A stretch of 64,000 nucleotides of DNA from Aspidapion aeneum (GCA_963576565.1 OY755047.1:31471351-31535350), one strand, 5' to 3'. Positions 1 to 13,534 are shown, counted from the stretch's first letter. A program made the numbers and translations. Notes: generated from the sequence alone by a model not told the origin.

Positions 1-460
1 GTAACTAGCTGAAACAACAACTTTAGGTGTTTTGGACGGTTGCTGGTGTGTTTTAGACGATTACAGTAACTAGATCCTATTTTTGTTTATTTGAATATGC
101 TATTGAATAAAAACATAATACACTAATTATTATCACTGTTAACTGTTGCAGCGTTTGATCCAGAACAGACTTATGAAAAAATAAAAATTTTAAACTTTTT
201 AACCCTATAAAACTGTAACCTTTATTTAAAGGTTATCAAAATATCATTTAGAATAGTTTATGTAATTCTTCAATGTCCGTTACACTTAGTTCTATTTTTT
301 TTAGCTGACAAGCAGCTATTTTGTCTTCGTTGCCTTCCTTACAATTCCCAAGCAAGAGGAAATCCGAACGACGGAAGAATCTTTGCTAAATTCAGGGATA
401 CTTTTTATTTAATTGATATAGAAAATTACAGAATATTATGTAAAAATTTAATATATTTAA
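1..460. other. AT-rich DNA without recognised feature
   Basis: No open frame of note, no terminal repeats and no tandem structure were seen here. The sequence is AT-rich with poly-A/T runs. Confidence 0.6.
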
Positions 461-479
461 CTAATTTTACATAAAATTG

Positions 480-960
480 TAGGAAATATATGCACAAAAA
501 TTGTGCAATTTTGGCGTAATTAAAATTATTTATTGTAAAATATATGATATATAATATTCATATATTATATTTTTTGTGGTAAAAATAAAAAATTTACTTC
601 AAAATATTGCACCACAATGCACAAAAACTACACACATCTTTTAAAATTTAATTACATAATAATAGAATTAGAAAATTGCACAATATTGTGTAAAAACGTT
701 AAACTACATGAATATTTTTTATAAAATAATACAAAATTTTTGCACAAAATTATGCAATTTTTCCAAAATTTAAAAAAAATAAATGCAAAATATAACAACA
801 AATTGTGCAAAAATATGTGAAATTTTTTAAAATTTAACAACAAATTCCATTGCACAAATCTATGCAAATTGGTTTTGTGCCCATTTTGGAAACAAATTGT
901 GCAAAAAAAATTAACAATTGTTGAAAAAAAAAACATACATTTTTCTCTGTGCACGCAACC
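480..960. repeat. cluster of TTGTGCAA/TTGCACAA palindromic motifs
   Basis: In about 480 bases, variants of the short palindromic motif TTGCACAA/TTGTGCAA occur about seven times in both orientations, near 493, 611, 676, 742, 806, 851 and 896. Several are paired as small hairpins, for example TTGCACAATATTGTG near 676. The open frames on both strands here (652-987 minus, 869-1057 plus) are low-complexity and show no domain. The stretch is probably a decayed inverted-repeat element. No TSD was found. Confidence 0.45.
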
Positions 961-1094
961 CATTACTGCCCTAAAAATACAATTCAATATCCAATGGGAA
1001 AACCAAAAAGCGTTTCCAAATCGCGATCTATTGTACCTAAGAATTGAAAGAAAATAAATAATTTCATGAAAAACTGAAAAACGATATTGGTTCT

Positions 1095-1330
1095 TAATAT
1101 AAAGGGTATCCCATTTAAGTTTCCACCCGAAATTTCTCGAGAAGTGCTCAAAGGTTTAAAAAATACCGAGGCACGCCGATTTTGTTTGCGAGGAGGACAC
1201 TTTTTCGCGATTTTGCGACATCTCTATCTATCAACCCCTAGTGGGGGCGCGTCTCACGCCTTGATTTTGAATAGGGAAAGTGGGTCGTGATACTTTACTG
1301 GAAAGGTCTTTCAATTCTTTATTTAGAACT
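1095..1330. repeat. partial copy of the foldback family of 11093-12038
   Basis: One arm of the foldback family is recognisable. The segment around GATTTTGTTTGCGAGG (about 1175) and the segment ATTTTGAATAGGGAAAGTGG (about 1265-1284) align with the arms of the 11.1-12.0 kb element and with the copy at 54.56-55.1 kb. The opposite arm is missing, so this is a truncated copy. The open frame across it (1087-1290) is a by-product. Confidence 0.6.
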
Positions 1331-1452
1331 GATTTTATTTTTCATAACAAAAGACTAATATTCGAGTTATTTGATTTAGAATTTATTAAATGAGCAATCT
1401 AAACTAACGGCATAATTTCACTTAGACCTGCACAACTGCATTATTATCGTTA

Positions 1453-2056
1453 AAGCGGCATTTACACGGGTCGATTTTGGCCGTGCGGCGAGTGGCCTCA
1501 AATTGCCATGCGGCAAGTCGAATCGCTTCCCTGTTTACACGGGGCGACTAAAGTCGCAAGAAAATAGGTCAGACGGATGTTTTACGTCATGGAATTAAAA
1601 TAGTGAGTGAAGCAATAATTGAAGAATTGCTTGAAAAAACCATTATATGTTGTTCTTATATTTTTTATTTTAATTTTTACAAGTTCTGCAAGAATTGGTT
1701 TCTGTACCCTTCTGCTCTAGGATTCCACAGACAGGGATATTTTTTGTAGCACTAAAAAAATTCAAATATTTTATTTTTGTGTCTTTAACAACGAAATACT
1801 TTTGTCACAAACTCCTAATCAACAAAAAAGTGTACTAATGAACTATGCGGCTGCGAATCACCTAACCATTTACACGGTCGATTTTAGTCACCCGGCGCAT
1901 GCGACCTACGGTCGCGCATCAAAAGTCGAAAGGCACCCAACTTTTGGCAGATTCGATCTACTCGCATGCGGCCCAGACGATTTCCCATTTATACGGCCGA
2001 TTTTAGCCGTGCGGCCTGGCCGCACGGCCAGAAATCGACCCGTGTAAATGCCGCTT
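1453..2056. mobile_element. GC-rich MITE-like element with inverted termini
   Basis: The left end reads AAGCGGCATTTACACGGG at 1453 and the right end is its reverse complement, ending at 2056. Both ends continue inward with GTCGATTT and a GGCCGTGCGG block, and further internal copies of TTTACACGG(G)CGA lie in both orientations. Its GC content contrasts sharply with the AT-rich flanks. TTA occurs at both borders, at 1450-1452 and 2055-2057, but overlaps the right terminus, so a PIF/Harbinger-type 3-bp TSD is possible but not clean. There is no transposase, so it is non-autonomous. Confidence 0.7.
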
Positions 2057-2294
2057 AGGCGACTCGCAGCCGCGTGATAGTCATTTACGCCCTATTTTGT
2101 TTAGTATTAAGTCTTTGACACATTATTTGGTATCTGAAAATGAAAAATAAAAAAAAACTTAATTTGAAAACTGCATTTTTTTAGTAAACAATGCTTTGTC
2201 ATCCACGACATATCTACGCATCAGCTGATCTATTTGAGACATCATCCCAAAAATACTCTGCCAATTTAAGGGCACTTAAGCTTACACTACGTAC

Positions 2295-2483
2295 CAGTGG
2301 CGTATATATGGGGGGGCCTGGGGGGCCCGGCCCCCCCCCCCGAAGCTAAGATATTTTTGGATATTTTCCACATATTTCATGAATACAAACATAAAATAGC
2401 ATAAAATACAGCCTCATGAGGTCTCGGGCCCCCCCAAAACTGTCTCGGGCCCACCCCGAAACTCTTTTCTATATACGCCACTG
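2295..2483. mobile_element. hAT-like MITE with perfect 8-bp TSD
   Basis: The element begins CAGTGGCGTATATA and ends TATATACGCCACTG. It is flanked on both sides by the identical octamer CTACGTAC (2287-2294 and 2484-2491). An 8-bp TSD and CAGTGGCG-type ends are hallmarks of hAT transposons. It has a G/C-homopolymer-rich interior and no ORF. Related copies lie at 10921-11032 (truncated) and 19635-19815. Confidence 0.9.
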
Positions 2484-2528
2484 CTACGTACTATAGTTAT
2501 AGTGTACGTGTGAGCTAATATTACTAAA

Positions 2529-2860
2529 AACTGAAATATATTTTATTTAATTCCAGACTCAATTACCTTTCGTTTGATATTACACAAGCCATGTTTTGAC
2601 TTAAACTCTAATTTTTGAAATTTACCCCACCTTTTTTTTAAATAAAATACATCCTGACTCAATTACCTTTCGTTGGATATCACACACGCCATATTTTCAC
2701 TTAAACTCTAATTTTTGAAATTTACCCCCACCTTTTTTTTAAATAAACTAAAATGTACTTTGTTTAACTCATGACTCAATTACCTTTCGTTTGATATCAC
2801 ACACGCCATATTTTTACATAAACTCTAATTTTTGAAATCTTCCCCCACTCTTTTATTTGG
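2529..2860. repeat. three tandem ~100-117 bp repeats
   Basis: The motif GACTCAATTACCTTTCG starts at about 2556, 2656 and 2773. Each copy continues through a conserved block ending AAACTCTAATTTTTGAAAT. The copies differ by small indels in the poly-T/A spacer. The array lies directly upstream of the long GACA microsatellite. Confidence 0.85.
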
Positions 2861-2918
2861 CTTGTGTTCGGTGGATTTTGTTCATTTTTTAGTTGAGATA
2901 TGCGCGTTGGTCGTTACA

Positions 2919-6580
<3,662 letters not shown>

Positions 6581-7089
6581 CGGCGCAACAAAAAGTTTCA
6601 AAATCATCTGAAACGCAAAGATATATAAAAATTTTTAAAATCGGAGCAACTTTTTTTCTCGAAAAAATTAGGATCACTAGGTAACTAGTAAAATGGTGCT
6701 GGAGAAAAATCTGAAAGCGTATGCAGAAAGAATTATTGAAATCGCTCTATATTTGATAAAATTATGCGAATATGGTTTTTAAATAGGGTAAGGGGAATGA
6801 CAGGAGGGGAGTAACTACAGCAAATTACAGGACATTTGGAATGGGTAATCAAAGAAATTTCATTAAATTCGCCTAAAACTTAGATTATTTGTATGCCTTA
6901 AAACCTTCATCATGTGACCGCCATGTTGATACCTATTTAAAAAAATATAGCCTATAGCACCTTCGGGATCAGTAGCAATTCAACGACACCTTTTTTGTCA
7001 AAATCGGTTCAGCCGTTTACCCTCTAGTGTGACACAAACATATTTACTTACAGTTGGGTAAAAATTTATAGAGGGCCTTTAGTAAAAAC
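6581..7089. other. flank of microsatellite, dispersed-repeat-like
   Basis: No gene is seen. The stretch 6980-7020 contains AAAATCGGTTCAGCCGTTTA, which resembles the GTCGGTTCAGCGGTTTAGGA segment of the repeat at 46140-46665. It may be a distant relative of that family. Confidence 0.4.
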
Positions 7090-7179
7090 AAATGAAGGGT
7101 CCAGTGGAAAAACGATGAGATTCCATTTTTTGCCGACATTTTGACGCCATGCGATAGCTTGTAACGTGAAGTAGTAACA

Positions 7180-7514
7180 CATGACTTATCACATAATCTA
7201 AAACGTACGTTAGCCTGTCGGTCGATGCTTGTTCAGGCTTACTCGAAGGTCGACCGCCTACGAGCGCCTGGGTCCGTTTCCCTGACGATTACAATTACGA
7301 CATTCTCCCAGGGCACATGGCGATCGGGTGCGCATTACCTAGAGGTAAGCAGTGTTATTCGTGTGGTCAAGCAGGGGTAAAACTCAGAGAATGTCGTAAT
7401 TGTAATCGTCAGGGAAACGGACCCAGGAGCTCGTAGGCGGTCGACCTTCGAGTAAGCCTGAACAAGCATCGACCGACAGGCTAACGTACGTTTTAGATTA
7501 TGTGATAAGTCATG
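7180..7514. repeat. 128-bp inverted duplication, 79-bp spacer
   Basis: Bases 7180-7307 are the reverse complement of 7387-7514. I count a single mismatch (CGAGCGCC against the complement of GGAGCTCG). The right arm is in coding orientation for the gag zinc-knuckle scrap, so the left arm is an inverted copy of it. The near identity suggests a recent event, or an assembly or template-switch artefact. Confidence 0.9.
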
Positions 7515-7640
7515 CTCGTAAAGATGAGAGGCCTTATTTAGAAGTGGATGTGCTCGGAAATAAGTTATTAGGTTTGTTGGATTCCGGGGCTTCACGTACC
7601 TTTTTAGGGAATCATGGTTGGTCAATCATCGAGAGGTAAC
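7341..7640 (+). pseudogene. LTR-retrotransposon gag zinc knuckle to protease fragment
   Basis: The frame from 7347 reads a nucleocapsid-type zinc knuckle, CYSCGQAGVKLREC, in which the usual histidine is replaced by valine, followed by a second CRNC pair. It stops at about 7435. In another frame, around 7560-7610, LLDSGASRTFLG is the active-site motif of a retroviral-type aspartic protease. The order gag-knuckle then protease is that of Gypsy-like and BEL-like elements. There is no capsid and no reverse transcriptase nearby. The fragment lies wholly within the inverted-repeat element 7093-7800 and is non-functional. It is not close to the Gypsy element at 13.5-19.5 kb. Confidence 0.75.
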
Positions 7641-7800
7641 CACACACTAAACATTACAGGGGATAAACAATGAGATTCCACTAAAAGCTACGGCTAAAAT
7701 TAGGCAGCACTGTGGAAAAACGATGAGACTCCCACCAAATTTCGTTTTACTTAACTTTTTGAAAAATTGAATCTCATCGTTTTTCCACTGGACCCTTCAA

Positions 7801-7994
7801 ATGGCATGGCCAACTAAGCGATAATTTGTTTATGCAAAAAAACCACAGCAAAGTGCTCATTCCAAAAATGTATCAATCAGCGCTCGTAGTTTTTGTTTTC
7901 TAAAAGCTTTAAAATGGAGTACGGATATTATCCTAGAGACTCTTATAAGACTCACGATAAAAATGCATGTTTTAGGCGCATGGAACTTAGCGAA
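7801..7994. other. no recognised feature
   Basis: Spacer between two inverted-repeat structures. No gene or repeat was recognised. Confidence 0.5.
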
Positions 7995-8697
7995 GAGCTT
8001 TTACACAGTGTGCCTGAATAAAGTATAGGTTACATAAAAATGGTTCCAAAAATTAATTGCACATTTTGAATATGGACTCTTTCCTGACTTCAGAGCCATA
8101 TTCATATGAATCCTAGTTAATCTTCTTCTCGAAATTTTGTTGTTGTTGTTGAATGATTTGCCTTTTTTCTAGTTAGTCTAGGCGCTGGCTCCTGTCACGT
8201 GTGACCTAATATGTGCGCTCAGTTTGACTGCGGGGCTTTGTTAAGCACCCATAGCAGTATCAAAAAAGTTTGGTCATCTTTGAAAATGGCCGACAAATTA
8301 AAATATTTTTGTTTAAGTGTATTTCCCAACCAAGTGTTCCTATTTTAAACTTTTAAAGCTTGTTTTACTCCTTTTTGAAAGACAAACAAATTTTGTCAAA
8401 ACACATTTTTGATAAATTACGTAGTTTTTGAGATATACCAAGATTATTAGTATTTCGGCTCGCAAAAGAGTTAAAATAATACCCATGCTCATTTTATTGT
8501 AGCTACAATGTTATTGACATTTGTTTTTTTTTGTTACATAGAAAGCTTTAAACTTTTTACTATCATAATGATTAATACCGATATCTCAAGAAAGAAATGC
8601 CCTCTATATGTTTTTAAAGTTGGTTGGATGGTACCCCTAGACACTGCCTTAAAGAGGGTGGTTTCTGAAACGGTTCACAATATTATAGAAAAAGTGA

Positions 8698-8985
8698 ATT
8701 TGCAGCGAAACGATGCATCCTAGCGAAAAACGATAAAATTAATTTTTTATAGCACTTTTAATTTCGCTTCTTCTGATGTATTTTAGCATCCTAGCTTTGA
8801 TAGTTAGCTGTACAAGCCAGCTAAAATATACAATTTTGCAAAAGTTCCATGTTTTCGCTCCAAAATCGATTTTTTTCCTTAAAAATTGTAAAAGATATGA
8901 CAATGATCAGAAGAAGCGGAATTAAAAGTACTATAAAATATTATTCTTAACGTTTTTCGCTAGCATGCATCGTTTCGCTGCAAAC
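8698..8985. mobile_element. nested ~285-bp MITE
   Basis: The left terminus TGCAGCGAAACGATGCATCC (about 8700) is matched by an inverted copy ending at about 8982. The arms continue with TAGCGAAAAACG and, more loosely, with TAAAATTAATTTTTTATAGC and CGCTTCTTCTGAT. No clear TSD is present. It sits in the loop of the larger foldback. Confidence 0.75.

Positions 8986-8986
<1 letters not shown>

Positions 8987-9036
<50 letters not shown>
8987..9036. repeat. (TA)n microsatellite
   Basis: Uninterrupted alternating AT of about 24 units, immediately beside the nested MITE. Confidence 0.95.
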
Positions 9037-9038
<2 letters not shown>

Positions 9039-9285
9039 TTAACAATGCCCCGCAGGCAACCTGAGCGCAAATATTAGGTCGCACGTGACAGGAGCCAGCG
9101 CCTAGACTAACTAGAAAAATGGCAAAAAATTGATAAAATTTCGAGAAGAGGATCAGCTGGGATTTATATGAATATCGCTCTGAAGTCAGAAAAAAGTCCA
9201 TATTCAAAATGTGCAATTAGTTTTTGGCACCATTTTTATATAACCTATACTTCGTTTAGGCACACTGTGTTTAAAGGTGCACTTT

Positions 9286-10100
9286 AATTTTATTTTAAGT
9301 TTGCCGCGCTTCGACAAAACTTAAACGGCGCTAAGTACCGATATAAGAAAGTTTTGCATTTCTTGGCGTGACTAAAACTGGTAATTTTGAACTAGTATAT
9401 ACACTATAATATAAGCCTTAACACAGCAAGAATATTTAATATTGTTTTCAGAGGGGGCAGGCTGTGCAGGAAAGTCTACCTATCTTTTCTAATTCTAATT
9501 CTAATTGAACAAGTAAATTTGACCCATATTTGACCTTTCTAAAAATGAGCTACGAAACTCAAGTCGTAGATCTTCATAGAGTTAACAACCTCTCCAAGTT
9601 TCATGAACTTCCATAAAGTAGGAAAGTAGTTACAAAATTTCAAAAAACGTCAGAATTGCCACTCAGTCACTCACTTATGAATAGATCATCAAAATTCAAC
9701 TGTACTTCCATACATACTACAAGGCTAAAATTTGGCAGACTGATAGGCATTATGACTAACCCTTGAAAAATATCAAGAAACCCCAAAATTCTAATTTACT
9801 CCCTTTCCCTATACATGAATTGTTATGTAGTAGTATCATTGCCCACTTCCAGAAACGCTATAGAGCTGAGTTTTGGAAGAATGATAGGCTATGATAAAAC
9901 TATGGAAAAAAAATTACAAACACCAACATTTTAATTTACTTCCCTCCCCTATAAATGTAAATTTAAAGAAACAATTCCAAACTAGTAAGAACCCTTTATT
10001 TTGAAATTTGTATTAGAAAACTTATCTTTACTTTTATCTCAATTCTTTTTACGGAATACCATTTTCAAGTACTGGCCTTTTTTTACATAAAATGTTTTTA
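9286..10100. repeat. two diverged ~130-bp segments in otherwise plain DNA
   Basis: The segment from about 9700 (CTTCCATACATACTACAAGG ... CCCTTTCCCTATACATG) recurs in diverged form from about 9848 (CTTCCAGAAACGCTATAGAG ... CCCTCCCCTATAAATG). Both share GATAGGC and an AATTTACT block. The remainder shows no gene. Confidence 0.5.
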
Positions 10101-10269
10101 TTATGATATGATATTTCCCAAATGTTTGAGTTTTCGTGCTATTTATAAATTGGTTTTTACATGCTCCAAAGCAAATTTTCATTTTTTATCTTCGTCCAAT
10201 AAACAGGATGATAAAATAACACTTACTAAAACTACAAATTGTGAAAGGCTTTCGCGGCCATCGTCCAAT

Positions 10270-10446
10270 GGTGGGTGTGCTTTCGGGCTGTTCGGTTTCG
10301 AAGACAGTCTTCGTCAGTCTCGAAGACTGTCTTCGAGAAGCCGACAAACAGTCAACATCTCCTGAAGATGCCATCCACTCGAGATGGCGAAACGTCGAGA
10401 ACGAATTTCCAACGACGACCGCCGAACAGCCCGAAAGCACAACCAC
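10270..10446 (+). ncRNA. hammerhead-ribozyme-like motif within a hairpin
   Basis: The core reads CTGAAGA (10362-10368), then a 6-bp stem II formed by GCCATC (10370-10375) and GATGGC (10383-10388) with a 7-nt loop, then GAAA (10389-10392), C, and GTC (10394-10396). TCTC (10358-10361) pairs with GAGA (10397-10400) as stem I. Stem III would be only the ACGT palindrome, as in the short type I hammerheads reported from Penelope-like retroelements, which are thought to work as dimers. One extra T (10369) lies between the core and stem II. The motif is enclosed by 25-bp arms: GTGCTTTCGGGCTGTTCGG ends at 10294 and its inverse begins at 10421. Predicted cleavage is after 10396. No RT is adjacent, so it is probably a solo terminal repeat of such an element. 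Confidence 0.7.
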
Positions 10447-10449
10447 CAA

Positions 10450-10920
10450 CTTAGTAAAACTGTCGAACAACTAATGACAAGATCTTTACAAGCACATTAT
10501 CTCATCCTATTTAATTAGTCTTCGCCGTGAGTTTTGGGTAGAACCAAAGAGGGTTTTACTTCTACAATTCTTGCGTATTCTTAATTTACAAAGATCTTCG
10601 AAATTTTTGTCTAAGCTTGCCATAGGCTAAACAAAACAAAATCAATTCATGTTGCCTTTTACCAATAATTCGCCCACACCATACTCCAATCCAATCAGGC
10701 CAAATAACTCGTCATGGTGCTTGGTAAAAAATTACGCTGAAAGGCACACGTTACCAAATAGAAAAAATCTAAAAACGTCAACTAAAATACAGGACATTTA
10801 ACAGCTGATAGGAAATCATTCAAACTGATCATCTACAAAGATTATAGAATATAATATATATTATATCATCTATATTAAAGTGTTATTATACAAACAAGTG
10901 TTTAAACCCATCTGTACCCA
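10450..10920. other. no recognised feature
   Basis: AT-rich DNA with no domain-bearing frame and no repeat relationship seen in this window. Confidence 0.5.
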
Positions 10921-11032
10921 TTTATTTTATAAATACAAACATAAAATAGGATAAAATACGGTCTCATGGGGTCTCGACCCCCCCCCAAAACTGCCTCGCC
11001 GCCCCCAAATTTTTTTTCTAAATACGCCACTG
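10921..11032. mobile_element. truncated hAT-like MITE
   Basis: This matches the right-hand half of the elements at 2295-2483 and 19635-19815: AAATACAAACATAAAATAG, GGTCTCG, a C-run and the terminus TACGCCACTG. The left terminus is missing, so no TSD can be read. Confidence 0.8.
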
Positions 11033-11092
11033 CCTAAAATAATAAAAGCGGAAAAAAATGTCTGAGTAAATGACACCGCAAAGAAAGATATA

Positions 11093-12038
11093 CAGGGTGT
11101 TCCAACTAAAAGGTAACAGACGTGTTTTTTGGTATTTTTTGTGTGAATTTGGATAAACGCTCGGACACGTGCAAGGGACACCTTTTGGCTATCTTGAAAT
11201 TTTTGTAGTACTCATCATCTTCGAGGAGTATACTTTACCCATATATTATGGATAGGGAAAGTGGGTCTAGTGATACCTTGTTTTGAAGGCCTCTTGAATG
11301 TCTTTACAACCGTGTAAAAATTTAAAAAATCTATCTATTAAGGTCGCTTGATATGGTGCGTGACGCGCTGCAAATATTTGCAAGCAAAAAATTTCGGTCA
11401 AATTGTTGCCTGCAAAAAATCTTCTTTTCGTTTGACATTGTGCATGGCCATGCATGGATTCCCCAGAATCTAGGTAAAAATTACCCAGTTTGCTTGCAAA
11501 AGAATGGCACCGGACCGACAAAAATGGATTGCCTGCAACAATCAGCTGGATGTGTACTGCGCATGCACCTGGGCAAAATTTCATGCCATTTGCCTGCAAA
11601 TTTTATTGTCATGCACCATGTCAAGCGGCCTTTAGTGTTTGAGATAATTGCCTTCAAACTTCCAAATTTAACATGGACTGATAAAATAAAAATTTAATCA
11701 GAATTTTATATTTTTCGGATTTTATTTTTATTTTATCATTCATTCATTCAAAATTTGAAAGCAAATATCTCAAAAACTAATTTATGGATTTTCGAAATTT
11801 TTACACGGTTGTAAAGATATTCAAGAGAACTTCAAAATAAGGTATCACTAGATCCACTTTCCCTATTCAAAATATAGGGGTAAAGTATACCCCTCGAAGA
11901 TGGTGCGCGCTACAAAAATTTCGAGATAGCCAAAAGGTGTTCACCTCGCAAACAAAATCGACATGTCCGAGCGTTTCTCCAAATTCACACAAAAAATATC
12001 AAAAAACACGTCTGTTACCATTTAGTTGGAACACTCTG
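11093..12038. mobile_element. TA-flanked foldback element, mariner-type ends
   Basis: The left end reads CAGGGTGTTCCAACTAAAAG and its near-perfect inverse ends at 12038. TA lies immediately outside both ends (11091-11092 and 12039-12040). The arms are about 300 bp each and extend to the centre once the nested insertion at 11341-11631 is removed. A CAGGGTG start and TA target are typical of Tc1/mariner-type MITEs. There is no transposase. Partial relatives occur at 1095-1330 and 54560-55095. Frames at 11267-11697 on both strands are by-products of the inverted arms and the insert. Confidence 0.88.
11341..11631. mobile_element. nested Harbinger-type MITE with TTA TSD
   Basis: The left terminus AGGTCGCTTGATATGGTGC and the inverse of AGGCCGCTTGACATGGTGC at the right form the TIRs. 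TTA precedes the element (11338-11340) and follows it (11632-11634). A 3-bp TTA duplication is characteristic of PIF/Harbinger. The interior is GC-richer with repeated TTTGCCTGCAA motifs. It interrupts the foldback at 11093-12038 and is therefore younger. Confidence 0.85.
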
Positions 12039-12640
12039 TATAGGAAAGCAGATGCTGGTATTACTATGCAAAAACCCTCTAATAGGTTTAAGCACAAAGT
12101 AAATATGTATTTCGAGCCAGAAGTTCCTGCTTTTTAGAAATCTCTTGATAAAATATTCCATGCAAAAATTTCTGAACTGAAACTTTAATTTAATTTAATT
12201 TAAAAGCATTTGGTGATTTGCTTAAAATAATTTTCGATAAAACCTTAAGATCAAAAGATGCGCATCGCTTTTTGGCTGCTATATAGTATTGTACACAACT
12301 GGGGCAACACAGTTTTATGCAATTTATATAAAACTGGTAAAGTGGGGTTCTGTCCAGTTTTTATACTAATCTGCGTCTTTTTTTTGCACAGGTGATCAAA
12401 AAATCCATACGTGAAACCAACAGAAACAACTACTCCGAGGAAAATTCCCCTACCAACATTGAATGATACCGATAAATGTTTTTGTGAAAAACTTATTGAA
12501 ACTATGTAGTTTTCACGTTTTCCAATGAATCATGCTTGTATAGAATACGTCATGACAAGTTGCAGACACAGTGATTCATGCCAAACCACGAGTACTACTA
12601 CTAAGATCTAATGCATGCTGCATCTAGTCTGTACTTTTCT
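12039..12640. repeat. dispersed repeat segment (family with 13080-13200 and 20300-20480)
   Basis: From about 12400, GTGAAACCAACAGAAACAAC, AAAATTCCCCTACC, ATACCGATAA and CCAAACCACGAG recur in the same order at 20320-20465, and in part near 13090 and 13170-13200. It is an uncharacterised dispersed repeat. A short AATTT run lies at about 12186-12203. No gene was seen. Confidence 0.6.
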
Positions 12641-13090
12641 ATGTGGATTTACCTGAGCTTGAATATCTCAATTTAGCGCCCTTGTGGCGCAACTTTGTTA
12701 GATATCCAGGGGCCTTTTGGAGATCCCTGGCCTGTCTCCGGGCCGGTACAGGAACGCCTCCTATACCACGGGGTTTTGATGCCCCTCGACCCGTCTCATG
12801 AAACGACCCTTTTGCTACTGGATTGTTTCTGAGATATCCTCAATGTTGAGTTCTCTCTTAATTGGTACATTACGCTCAAACACACGGGCTCCCGCTATTT
12901 GTCTTACGACTCTGTTTTGGAAGCTTTGTAAGATTCCTGTTTGCGTTTTGCACACTTTGTTCCAGCATGGGGCTGCATATGTTAGTATATGGCGAACGAC
13001 TTACCTCCATGTTTATAATTTTACTCTCCGGTGTAGAGAGCTCCTGGCATTTAACAAGGGGTATAGCCTACTGTGGGCTCCCCTTGCTTT
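12640..13090 (-). pseudogene. Jockey/CR1-like LINE reverse transcriptase 3' end
   Basis: Read on the minus strand, 13075 to about 12820 encodes the C-terminal part of a non-LTR reverse transcriptase. It contains LYPLLNARS, ILTYAAPCWNKVC and SFQNRVVRQIAGARVFERN, the region after the palm that is conserved in Jockey-type LINEs. Stops interrupt the middle (near 13020) and the frame ends at about 12821. The stretch down to 12640 is GC-richer and is probably the 3' UTR. The catalytic FADD box is not present, so only the C-terminus survives. Confidence 0.7.
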
Positions 13091-13231
13091 TTGTCCAAAC
13101 CACGAGCGGTTTTGGCCTTAGTAAACCCTCCACAGGTCGATGCAGGCAAGGGCTCTCTATAGAACCTAAGCTGTGTGAAACTAACACAAACAACTACTCC
13201 ATGGCGCTGGGTCAATAGCGCTGGGACATTT

Positions 13232-13534
13232 GCACGCGGACAAAGGATCCTGCACACTTCTAATGGGTTTCTAGTGCACGGCTAATATCGACAAAATTTT
13301 AGTATGTTGTTCGTCTCACCCTACTGATCAATAGTTCTCATGGGCCAAATTCCATGCTAAAATATAGACACTTTTAAGATTCTTACAAAAAAAAACTTTT
13401 AAAAATCAAACCACAAGATTTTTAACGTTTTAGTGCAATATTTTTTGAATTGCCCCCGTATCTCCAAAACTAATCATAGGATGGAATTTGGCCCATGACA
13501 ACTATTGATCAGTAAGGTGAGACGAACAACATAC
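13232..13534. repeat. palindromic repeat interrupted by the LTR element
   Basis: The left arm (13255-13370) contains ATGTTGTTCGTCTCACC, TACTGATCAATAGTT and GGGCCAAATTCCATGCT. The right arm (13475-13534) contains their reverse complements. The right arm resumes after the LTR element at 19501-19560 (ACTAAAATTTTATCGGTATT, GTGTGCAGGATCCTTTG), matching the inverse of 13245-13310. The pre-insertion site was thus a foldback of about 350 bp. Confidence 0.85.
13531..13534. repeat. 4-bp TSD (ATAC) of the Gypsy element, left
   Basis: ATAC directly precedes the 5' LTR and is repeated at 19501-19504 directly after the 3' LTR. Confidence 0.85.

Larger units (their letters stand above)
7093..7800. mobile_element. 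TIR element enclosing a retroelement scrap
   Basis: The left end (about 7093) reads GAAGGGTCCAGTGGAAAAAC and its reverse complement ends at about 7799. The matched arms extend roughly 33 bp, through GATGAGATTC. Additional internal partial copies of the terminal motif occur near 7670 and 7712. Inside are an inverted duplication (7180-7307 and 7387-7514) and a gag-protease fragment. No clear TSD or transposase was found. It looks like a non-autonomous DNA element or foldback that acquired retroelement sequence. Confidence 0.65.
7995..9285. mobile_element. large foldback element with ~250-bp arms
   Basis: Bases about 7995-8255 and 9036-9285 are inverted copies. The left arm runs from CACAGTGTGCCTGAATAAAG to GGGGCTTTGTTAAGCA, and the right arm reads back from TGCTTAACAATGCCCCG to AGGCACACTGTG. 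The arms have diverged by substitutions and indels. The loop holds a smaller MITE-like element (8698-8985) and a TA microsatellite. No transposase was seen. The 71-residue frame at 8508-8723 shows no domain. Confidence 0.8.

Noticed and set aside
2529..2860. Regularly spaced repeats considered as CRISPR-like
   Set aside because: Units are ~100 bp tandem repeats without unique spacers, in a eukaryotic context.
8508..8723. 71-residue plus-strand frame
   Set aside because: Lies in the loop of a foldback and ends inside a MITE terminus. No motif.
10186..10474. Overlapping frames on both strands of 77-94 residues
   Set aside because: Explained by the GC-rich hairpin that holds the hammerhead-like motif. 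No protein motif.
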